This document shows positions 52,508 through 59,265 of a DNA stretch of 64,000 bases, piece after piece; position 1 is the first letter of the stretch; each line of letters opens with the position of its first letter. Location of the stretch: contig CANKYK010000001.1 of the NCBI GenBank assembly GCA_947488155.1, forward strand, positions 1,258,439 to 1,322,438. Direction: 5' to 3'. Below the pieces are notes generated by a model. That model was not told where the DNA came from. It ran no database searches and saw only the letters and a list, made by a program, of their open reading frames with translations. A program made the position numbers and the translations under genes. Origin of the DNA: an uncultured Erythrobacter sp. (lineage in GTDB: Bacteria > Pseudomonadota > Alphaproteobacteria > Sphingomonadales > Sphingomonadaceae).

Positions 52508-53677
52508 TTGCTAAAAGAAGGTTCCACCGCCAGCTGGCGTGACCAGCTGGATAAGTGGTTTCCTGACCGTGAGTTCTTTATGCGCTCGCAAGGTCAGGTC
52601 CGCTTCATCACATTCACATCGCGCATGCAGAAAATTGCGGCGGCGACGATCGTGGTTCTGGTTGTTGGTTGGGCCGTCACAATGGCGGCCATGGCATGGT
52701 CCAAATATCAGGCAGATGTGGACCGGCTTTCTCTACTCGAAAACGCAGCCAAAGTGGCCACCGCGCAAGAGCGATTGGATACATATGGCGATGATCTGAG
52801 CGCCGTTGCAGAAGATTTGACTGCGCGGCAAAATTTCATCGAACAAATGACCGAGGCGCTGCCCGCTGATGTAAAAGATACCAGCGGCACGGTCACCGAT
52901 TCGACCTCTGAAACGGCAGAGATGATCGAAAAAGTCAGTGCTTCGTTCCCCGAAGCAGTGACATTGGCCAAAATCGAAGCGCGCCAATTGGCCTATGTCG
53001 AGCGAGTAACACGATTTGCCGATGAGCGCGCCAAACGCGCTGAGAATGCACTTCGCAAACTCGGCCTTGATCCCAAGTTGATGGTTGATAGCGCCGATAT
53101 CGAAGCGATGGGTGGTCCGCTGGAAATCCTCGCCACCTCTGCTGATGGCAGCATCGATCCACGGTTCGAACGCCTCGGTCTAAGTCTTGCCCGCATGGCA
53201 GCGCTGGAACGCGGCCTGGAATCAGTCCCGCAATTCACGCCAACCGATCTATCGAAAACCACAGTTTCATCAGGCTTTGGCTATCGCCGCGACCCCTTCA
53301 ACGGCGGCGGCGCGATGCATGGCGGCCTTGATTTCAAAGGGCCATCTGGAACACCGATCTATTCAGCGGCCAAAGGCGTCGTAACGTTCGTGGGCCGTAA
53401 GTCTGGCTATGGCAAAGTGGTTGAAGTAAGCCATGGCAATGGCATGATGACGCGCTATGCTCACATGTCGCGGTTTGATGCTGTCGAAGGCGAGCAAGTT
53501 GCCGCTGGTGAAACCATCGGCGCAATCGGCAGCACTGGCCGTTCGACCGGACCGCATCTGCACTTTGAGGTGCGTATCAATGACCACGCGGTAAATCCGC
53601 GCCCTTTCCTGGAGACCGCCCCCAATGTTCTCAAAGAAGCCCGCGGAGCCAAATCAGCCCGCACCGCCTCAGACTAA
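52508..53677 (+). CDS. Membrane-anchored M23 family peptidoglycan endopeptidase
   Basis: About 389 residues. The start is TTG 52508, with AAGGG 7 nt before; a TTG at 52475 would add 11 residues and is a weaker option. A ~40-residue cytoplasmic tail, one membrane helix (ORF-numbered ~53-74) and a coiled periplasmic stalk precede the C-terminal LytM/M23 domain. Zinc ligands are intact: HGGLD in AMHGGLDFKG and HLHFE in GPHLHFEVR. It cuts peptide cross-links in the wall. Its last 53 nt overlap the bactofilin gene, as in systems where a bactofilin scaffold positions an M23 enzyme. Confidence 0.92.
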   Translation: MLKEGSTASWRDQLDKWFPDREFFMRSQGQVRFITFTSRMQKIAAATIVVLVVGWAVTMAAMAWSKYQADVDRLSLLENAAKVATAQERLDTYGDDLSAVAEDLTARQNFIEQMTEALPADVKDTSGTVTDSTSETAEMIEKVSASFPEAVTLAKIEARQLAYVERVTRFADERAKRAENALRKLGLDPKLMVDSADIEAMGGPLEILATSADGSIDPRFERLGLSLARMAALERGLESVPQFTPTDLSKTTVSSGFGYRRDPFNGGGAMHGGLDFKGPSGTPIYSAAKGVVTFVGRKSGYGKVVEVSHGNGMMTRYAHMSRFDAVEGEQVAAGETIGAIGSTGRSTGPHLHFEVRINDHAVNPRPFLETAPNVLKEARGAKSARTASD

Positions 53678-54119
53678 CCCTCAAGACAAGCCCCGAGGAA
53701 AATCCATGCCATCCAATTCTTCAACGTTTTCGGTGATCGGTTCTGACGTTTCGATCAAAGGAAATGTTTCCGCCTCTGCTGACCTTCACGTCGATGGCTC
53801 GGTTGAGGGCGACATCAAATGCACCTCGCTGGTTCAAGGCGAAACTTCGCTGGTAACCGGCGGGATCATGGCAGAGACCGCGCGCCTTTCTGGCCGCGTA
53901 ACAGGCTCAATCAATGTTCGAGAATTGGTGATCCTGAAGAGCGCGCAAATCGAAGGCGATGTGCATTATGATGCACTGACGATTGAGCAAGGCGCTCAGG
54001 TTGACGGCCGCTTTGCCCCAAACGATCGGCGCAAGCCTGAAGCAAAGCCAGCCGCGCCCAAAGCTGGCGGCGCCAAGCCAAGCGGCGATGAAGAGCCGCA
54101 GCTGAAGATCGCGCAATAA
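53625..54119 (+). CDS. bacA: Bactofilin (polymer-forming cytoskeletal protein)
   Basis: 164 residues. The N-terminus (MFSKKPAEPNQPAP...) is the flexible proline-rich tail typical of bactofilins; MFSK is a common start. The core (~33-135) is the right-handed beta-helix with repeating turns: VIGSDVSIKGNVSASADLHV, DGSVEGDIKC, GIMAETARLSGRVTGSINV, SAQIEGDVHYDALTIEQGAQ, then VDGRFAP. The C-terminus is Ala/Lys-rich. ATG 53625 is preferred; ATG 53706 has a better ribosome site (GAGGAAA) and would give a shorter form. It forms membrane-bound filaments that recruit wall enzymes. It is followed by a terminator. Confidence 0.93.
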   Translation: MFSKKPAEPNQPAPPQTNPQDKPRGKSMPSNSSTFSVIGSDVSIKGNVSASADLHVDGSVEGDIKCTSLVQGETSLVTGGIMAETARLSGRVTGSINVRELVILKSAQIEGDVHYDALTIEQGAQVDGRFAPNDRRKPEAKPAAPKAGGAKPSGDEEPQLKIAQ

Positions 54120-54148
54120 GCGAGCAGCGACACATTCAAACGATAGCG

Positions 54149-54180
54149 AGAGGCCTCGGATTTTCCGGGGCCTCTTTGTT
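54149..54180 (+). terminator. Rho-independent terminator after the bactofilin gene
   Basis: An 11-bp stem (AGAGGCCTCGG 54149-54159 with CCGGGGCCTCT 54165-54175, one T-G pair) with a 5-nt loop is followed by TTGTTTG. It lies 29 nt past the bactofilin stop and closes the M23-bactofilin operon. Confidence 0.85.
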
Positions 54181-54221
54181 TGAGGCGGCTTAAAGCCAAA
54201 TTGCGCTCAGTGAGCGCGCTT

Positions 54222-55925
54222 CTAAGTGATCACTTCGGCGCGCAAAGCCTTGCGGTCGAGCTTACCAATCATCGTCTTGGGTAGCTCATCGCGAATTACG
54301 ACTTTGTCGACCCGCTCATGCTTGCCGATCCGGCCATTCAGCCAATCGCGCAATTCCACCGCGGTTTTCTCCGAATCAGCGCCGATGTCTGCCAAAGTCA
54401 CGAAGGCCCTCGGCACTTCGCCCTTATAGTCGTCAGGCATGCCGATCACGAGTGCTTCCTTCACCGCATCGTTTTCGAGAATGACGTCCTCAACCTGGCT
54501 CGGGAAAACCTTAAATCCGCCAACCGCGATCATATCCTTGATCCGATCGACGATCTTTAGAAAACCGTCCTCATCAAAGGTCGCAACATCGCCGGTGCGC
54601 AGCCATTGCTTGCCATTATGCTCAATGAATACGTCCGCCGCCGCCTCTGGCCGGTTCCAATAGCCACGCATAATCTGTGGGCCGGAAATGGCGAGTTCAC
54701 CGGGTTCGCCCGCTGGCGCGAGTTTGGCTGGGTCTTCCTTGTCCAGCAGTAGGATCTGGGTGCCCGCCACAACTTGGCCAATGGTACCGCGTTTGCGCGT
54801 GCCCGCATAGGGATTGACCGACACGACGCCGGAGCTTTCGGTGAGACCATAACCCTCGACCAGGCGCACGCCGGTGACTTCTTCGAATTTGGCATGAACC
54901 GGCGCTGGCATCGGCGCGCCGCCAGAAATGCAGACCTTGAGCGAGGACACGTCAGTTTTGGCGAGATCTGGATGATCGAGCAGCGCCTGAAACATGGTTG
55001 GGACGCCGGGAAAGCCCGTAGTTTTGTATTTCTGGATGGTTTGCAGCACCTGCTTAGTTTCGAATCGCGGCACAATCGCAATTGAAGCTCCGCTCACGAC
55101 TGCGTGATTAAGCAAAGCGGTGTTAGCGAAGACATGGAAGAACGGCAGTGCGCCCATGAACACCTCATCCGAACCTTTGCCGAATGGGTTGATTGCAGCG
55201 ACTTGCTGAGCGTTTGTGGCGAGCTGCGCATGGCCCAGCATCGCGCCTTTGGGCCGCCCGGTCGTCCCGCCGGTGTATTGCAGCAGCGCCAAATCCTCGG
55301 CTGGATCAATCATCGGCAAGGTCGAAGGTGTTCCCGCTTCCCAACTGCTCCAATCCCATGCACCAAGTGTTTCGGCCCAGCTTTTCACGTTTGCGCTGAA
55401 TTCAACCTTGGCGAGCTTACTGCGGCTGAGGGTCTTTAGCGCGAGGCTCTTCAGACCGGTGAGCATATCAGGCAGCGAGCCGACGATCAGCGTTTCGAGC
55501 GCAGAGGCGCTGAGCACTTTGGAAGCAGTTTCATAAAGCTCTGGAACGCCGAGCGTTACGAGCGCGCGCGTGCCGGAATCCTCAACTTGCCAGGTCAGTT
55601 CTTCAACCGAGTAGAGTGGCGAGAAGTTCACGACGATCGCGCCCGCCATCATCGCCCCATAATAGGCCGAGGCGTAGATCGAGACATTGGGAAGAAACAG
55701 GCCGACCCGGTCGCCCCTTTCGATACCCATTGCTTGAAGGCCCGCCGCGAACCGCTGAGCCTCGGTAAAAATCTCTCGATAAGAGAACGTGCGGCCCAAA
55801 AAATGCAGCAAGGGCGCGCTCGGATCACTACGAACCGAGCGTTCGAGCAGAGCTGGCAAGCTCATTAGCTCAAATTGCGAATCCCATGGGGTGGGATGGT
55901 GATACGGCGCGTTATTGACATTCAT
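54222..55925 (-). CDS. Long-chain fatty-acid-CoA ligase (AMP-binding, FadD-like)
   Basis: 567 residues from ATG 55925 (MNVNNAPYHHPTPWD). It activates fatty acids through an acyl-adenylate. Core motifs are the P-loop LQYTGGTTGRPKGAMLGHA, VEGYGLTESSGV, RGYWNRPEAAADVF, LRTGDVATFDEDGFLKIVDR and IKDMIAVGGFKVFPSQVEDV, and the catalytic C-terminal lysine region PKTMIGKLDRKAL. The frame runs on to 56048, but the extra 41 residues are non-family and reach into the terminator at 56035. Chain-length preference is not readable from sequence. Confidence 0.9.
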   Translation of the reverse strand: MNVNNAPYHHPTPWDSQFELMSLPALLERSVRSDPSAPLLHFLGRTFSYREIFTEAQRFAAGLQAMGIERGDRVGLFLPNVSIYASAYYGAMMAGAIVVNFSPLYSVEELTWQVEDSGTRALVTLGVPELYETASKVLSASALETLIVGSLPDMLTGLKSLALKTLSRSKLAKVEFSANVKSWAETLGAWDWSSWEAGTPSTLPMIDPAEDLALLQYTGGTTGRPKGAMLGHAQLATNAQQVAAINPFGKGSDEVFMGALPFFHVFANTALLNHAVVSGASIAIVPRFETKQVLQTIQKYKTTGFPGVPTMFQALLDHPDLAKTDVSSLKVCISGGAPMPAPVHAKFEEVTGVRLVEGYGLTESSGVVSVNPYAGTRKRGTIGQVVAGTQILLLDKEDPAKLAPAGEPGELAISGPQIMRGYWNRPEAAADVFIEHNGKQWLRTGDVATFDEDGFLKIVDRIKDMIAVGGFKVFPSQVEDVILENDAVKEALVIGMPDDYKGEVPRAFVTLADIGADSEKTAVELRDWLNGRIGKHERVDKVVIRDELPKTMIGKLDRKALRAEVIT

Positions 55926-56034
55926 GTCAGTAGCATGACGTATCCGACCAAAAGTCACAAGCGATTCTACGCGGTGCGCAGTATCTTTTTGAGCCATTTT
56001 GGTCGCTACCGCGTGAAATGCGCAGCGAATACGA

Positions 56035-56071
56035 AAAGGCCGCCACACAGGTTATCCTGCAGGCGGCCTTT
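56035..56071 (-). terminator. Rho-independent terminator after trcR
   Basis: AAAGGCCGCC (56035-56044) pairs perfectly with GGCGGCCTTT (56062-56071), 10 bp with a 17-nt loop. On the minus strand the stem is followed by TCG after the T-run of its own arm. It lies 44 nt past the trcR stop. Confidence 0.75.
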
Positions 56072-56114
56072 CATCATGGCTCAAACTAAAACGCCAAAGC
56101 CAAATGGCGCGAGA

Positions 56115-56927
56115 TCAGTCGTCCTTGGTCTCTTCTTCTTCGGCTGCGGGACCAGGCTCTGGCTCCGGCTCAGCCGCTGGCTCCTCTGCGTAGCCAGGCA
56201 CCGTCTGTGCAACATCGCCGTTCTCTTCTGCTTCGCGCTTTGCGGCCAGCCATGCTTCGGCTTCCGCCTCTTGCGCAGCTTCTGCGGCGGCTTTGACATT
56301 GGCGTCACGCTCTGCCCGCAGCTCTTCGATCAGTTTTTCCTTGTCGCTGCGATCATCGCCGTCTGTCGGCACTTCTTCCGCAACAACGCCGGCGCGCTTG
56401 GCCGCTTTGGCAACAACCGCATCAAGCTCTCGTTGCGAGCACAGGCCCAAGGTTACCGGATCTTTCGGCTGAATGTTTTGAATATTCCAGTGCGAACGCT
56501 CTTTAATCGCGCCGATCGTGTTGCGAGTCGTCCCGATTAGCTTCGAGATTTGCGCATCGGACACCTCTGGGTGGCTGCGCAGGATCCAAGCGATCCCATC
56601 TGGCTTATCCTGACGCTTTGACACTGGCGTGTAGCGCGGGCCTTTGGTCCGAGTCACTTCGACCGGCGCCTTCTGCATCACCAAGGCGTAATTGGCGTCT
56701 GCCTGACCTTTGTCGATTTCGTCTTGGGTCAGCTCACCGGCATGAACCGGGTCGCGGCCGGTGTACTTGCTACCCGCAAGATCATCCGCCATCGCTTGAA
56801 CTTCGAGAATGTGCAGACCGCAAAACTCCGCGATCTGTTCAAACGACAAACCCGTGTGATCGACCAACCAAGTGGCAGTCGCATGCGGCATGAGCGGCTT
56901 GGGTTGTTCCTTTGGCGCTTTGGCCAT
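56115..56927 (-). CDS. trcR: TrcR (DUF1013), cell-cycle transcriptional regulator
   Basis: 271 residues from ATG 56927. This DUF1013 protein is conserved across alphaproteobacteria and is annotated as the cell-cycle transcriptional regulator TrcR. Diagnostic segments are MPHATATWLVDHTGLSFEQI, AEFCGLHILEVQAMADD, DPVHAGELTQDEI, KRQDKPDGIAWILRSHPEVS and the helix-turn-helix-like SKLIGTTRNTIGAIKERSHW, followed by PKDPVTLGLCSQRELDAVV. The C-terminal ~90 residues are charged and end in a Glu/Pro-rich tail. It is monocistronic, flanked by terminators on both sides. Confidence 0.9.
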   Translation of the reverse strand: MAKAPKEQPKPLMPHATATWLVDHTGLSFEQIAEFCGLHILEVQAMADDLAGSKYTGRDPVHAGELTQDEIDKGQADANYALVMQKAPVEVTRTKGPRYTPVSKRQDKPDGIAWILRSHPEVSDAQISKLIGTTRNTIGAIKERSHWNIQNIQPKDPVTLGLCSQRELDAVVAKAAKRAGVVAEEVPTDGDDRSDKEKLIEELRAERDANVKAAAEAAQEAEAEAWLAAKREAEENGDVAQTVPGYAEEPAAEPEPEPGPAAEEEETKDD

Positions 56928-56941
56928 GAGGCAAACTCCGT

Positions 56942-56977
56942 TAAAAATTAAAAGGGCCGCCCCTTGCGGAGCGGCCG
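56942..56977 (-). terminator. Rho-independent terminator of the oxidoreductase-GST operon
   Basis: GGCCGC (56955-56960) pairs with GCGGCC (56971-56976). On the minus strand the stem is followed by CTTTTAATTTTT. It lies about 140 nt past the stop of the GST gene and just before trcR, so it separates the two transcripts. Confidence 0.65.
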
Positions 56978-57114
56978 TTGCGAGACCGTAGATAGGCAAT
57001 TGCGCGGCATTGAGCAAGCGAGTTCAGCATATGAAGTCGCCAGGTTCGCAATTCAGTCTGCAATTCCTCAGGATAAGGGCATGGCTTGAGCGCTAAAACT
57101 CACCCATCAGAGCT

Positions 57115-57744
57115 TCAATCCATTGGCGTAAAGCCTGGCAATCCTTGGATACGGTCAATCCAGGCGCGAACATGGCCGAAACCCTCAAGGTCGATCCCGC
57201 CTTGGTCTGCGACATGGGTATATGGAAACAAGACAATGTCGGCCAAAGTCACATCATCCCCGCACAGGAATGCCGACTCGCCCAATTGTTGATCCATCAG
57301 CGCAATCGCCGCTTCGCCCGCAGCCCTTTTGGCCTCAATTTGCGCGGATTGCTCCGGAGCCAGATTGGCTTCGCCCACAATTGCCAGCCAAAATCGCAGA
57401 GTCGCGACATTGGGCTCGTGATTGTATTGCTCGAAAAACATCCAACGCAGCATATCAGCTTGGGCAAAACGGTCTTGCGGGATGAGCGGTGAGCCCGACG
57501 CCAAGTACCAGCATGCCGCATTGCTCTCTGGCAGAAAGCGGGTGCCTTGTTCGCCGCTGATTTGAAGAACCGGGATGCGGCCATTTGCGTTGATGTTCTG
57601 AAGAAAGCTCGGCGTGCGCGTTTCGCCTTTCAGAATATCATATTGAGTGGCGGTGAGCTCATGCCCAACCAGCGCTGCAGTCAGCTTGATCTTATAGCAG
57701 TTTCCGCTGCGAGGGTCCTCGTGCAGGTGATAGGTTTCAGCCAC
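57115..57744 (-). CDS. Glutathione S-transferase family protein
   Basis: 209 residues. The thioredoxin-like N-terminal domain has HEDPRSGNCYKIKLTAALV (the Ser/Cys region for glutathione), NANGRIPVLQI with the cis-proline, and LPESNAACWYLA (the Glu-Ser pair that binds the glutamyl part). The C-terminal all-helical domain ends with LADIVLFPYTHVADQG, the conserved N-capping region. Substrate is unknown. Its start overlaps the end of the quinone-oxidoreductase-like gene by 8 nt; both may serve detoxification. Confidence 0.9.
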   Translation of the reverse strand: MAETYHLHEDPRSGNCYKIKLTAALVGHELTATQYDILKGETRTPSFLQNINANGRIPVLQISGEQGTRFLPESNAACWYLASGSPLIPQDRFAQADMLRWMFFEQYNHEPNVATLRFWLAIVGEANLAPEQSAQIEAKRAAGEAAIALMDQQLGESAFLCGDDVTLADIVLFPYTHVADQGGIDLEGFGHVRAWIDRIQGLPGFTPMD

Positions 57745-58759
57745 CGCATACCTCTAGCACAATCTTACCGATATGGTTGCCCGCCTCCATCCGAGCATGG
57801 GCCGCAGCGGCCTCTGCCAAAGGAAAGGTTTGATCCATAATCGGCGCAAGCTCTTCGCTTACGAACAATGGCCAGGCATGCCGCGTGATCTCTTCAGCCA
57901 GCGCCGACTTGAACGCATCGGAGCGCGGGCGCAGGGTCGATCCAGTCAGCACCAGGCGGCGCATCATCACAAACGCCATATTGATCTCTGCCTTTGCGCC
58001 GCCGAGGATCGCAATGGTGACATGCCGCCCATCCTCAGCCAGGCATTTGAGATTGCGCGGGACATAATCGCCAGAAACCATGTCGAGCACGATATTCACA
58101 CCCTCGCCATTGGTGTGCTGCTTGATCACCTCGACGAAGTCTTGCGAGCGGTAATTGATCGCCAGATCCGCGCCAATTTCGCGCGCGGCGGCGCATTTCT
58201 CATCATCGCCGCAGGTCACGATCACTTCCGCGCCAAATGCCTTGGCAAGCATGATCGCCATGGTGCCAATACCAGAGGTGCCGCCGTGCACCAGCAGCCG
58301 CTCCCCATCGCAGGCCAGCCCGCGTTCGAACACATTGTGCCACACCGTGAACAATGTCTCTGGCAAAGCGGCGGCTTTTTCGAGCGGCATGTCACCGGGC
58401 ACAGGCAGGCAATGTTGCCATGGGGCGGTGCAGTATTCCGCATATCCGCCGCCCGGCGTCAGCGCTGCGACGCGATTGCCGAGCATCTCTGGCGGAACTT
58501 CAGTCCCCACCGCCACAACCTCGCCCGCAACCTCCAGGCCAAGGATCGGCGAGGCTCCGGCCGGCGCAGGGTAATTTCCCGCGCGCTGAATGCAGTCGGG
58601 CCGATTGACGCCGGCAAAGGCCACGCGGATCAGAACATCTTGCGGACCGGGCTGCGGAACATCCGCTTGCTCCAGAACCAGAACGTCGGGTCCGCCCGGC
58701 GCATCGAAACCAATCGCCTGCATATGCTGCGGAAGTGCCGCCGAATTGTGATCGACCAT
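57737..58759 (-). CDS. NAD(P)H-quinone oxidoreductase (PIG3/QOR-type medium-chain dehydrogenase)
   Basis: 340 residues from ATG 58759. The GroES-like N-terminal domain (ADVPQPGPQDVLIRV, AGVNRPDCIQRAGNYPAPAG) is followed by the NADPH-binding domain (LLVHGGTSGIGTMAIMLAKA, GADLAINYRSQDF, LDMVSGDY). The N-R-P-D-x-x-Q-R-x-G-x-Y pattern is that of the PIG3-type quinone oxidoreductases, which lack catalytic zinc. It forms an operon with the GST gene. Substrate is unknown. Confidence 0.9.
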   Translation of the reverse strand: MVDHNSAALPQHMQAIGFDAPGGPDVLVLEQADVPQPGPQDVLIRVAFAGVNRPDCIQRAGNYPAPAGASPILGLEVAGEVVAVGTEVPPEMLGNRVAALTPGGGYAEYCTAPWQHCLPVPGDMPLEKAAALPETLFTVWHNVFERGLACDGERLLVHGGTSGIGTMAIMLAKAFGAEVIVTCGDDEKCAAAREIGADLAINYRSQDFVEVIKQHTNGEGVNIVLDMVSGDYVPRNLKCLAEDGRHVTIAILGGAKAEINMAFVMMRRLVLTGSTLRPRSDAFKSALAEEITRHAWPLFVSEELAPIMDQTFPLAEAAAAHARMEAGNHIGKIVLEVCGG

Positions 58760-58894
58760 CGTGTTGCCCCTTGCCACGCTTCATTGGCCCACCCCTTGCC
58801 CCGGGGTCAGACGCGAGAAACTTCGGTATCGGTGGCGATTAACGATGGCGCGGATTGACAGCAAGCCGTTCTGCTTGCGATGTTGTGAACCAAT

Positions 58895-59098
58895 ATGGAA
58901 GACGACGATCAGCCACGCGCAAAAGGAGACGCGGCGAGCAAGCTCGCAGCGGAGGATTTGGCGCCTTATTCGCAAGACGAATTGGACGAGCGGATTGCTC
59001 TGTTAGAGGCTGAAATCGCTCGGGTTTCTTCTCATTCTGCGAAAACCGCCGCGCATATGCAGGCGGCCGATGCCCTGTTTAAGAAGCCAGGCGGATAG
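58895..59098 (+). CDS. DUF1192 family small protein
   Basis: 67 residues. The DUF1192 pattern is clear: AEDLAPYSQDELDERIALL and EAEIARVSSHSAKTAAHMQA, then ADALFKKPG. It is a short amphipathic helical protein found across alphaproteobacteria, with no known function. It starts 135 nt from the divergent oxidoreductase gene. The 167 nt to clpA (59099-59265) hold no recognisable gene, and no clpS. Confidence 0.85.
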   Translation: MEDDDQPRAKGDAASKLAAEDLAPYSQDELDERIALLEAEIARVSSHSAKTAAHMQAADALFKKPGG

Positions 59099-59265
59099 TC
59101 CCATCCCACAGCCCGCCGCCCGATTTATGCCGTCTTGTGGGTTTAGCCCATGTGCAGAGTCGCAATTGAGAAAGGGCGTCCCATATATGCTGAAAGCGCC
59201 CAAGTCTGCACATTCGCGCAGACCAACAGCAAGCCAAACCGTTTAAGCCAGAGACAATCAGACCC

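Noticed and set aside
55926..56048. 41-residue N-terminal extension of the acyl-CoA ligase
   Set aside because: It runs into the trcR terminator hairpin and does not resemble the family's N-terminus.
57773..58858. 361-codon open frame on the plus strand
   Set aside because: Antisense to the quinone-oxidoreductase-like gene; its His/Arg-rich sequence is typical of a shadow frame.
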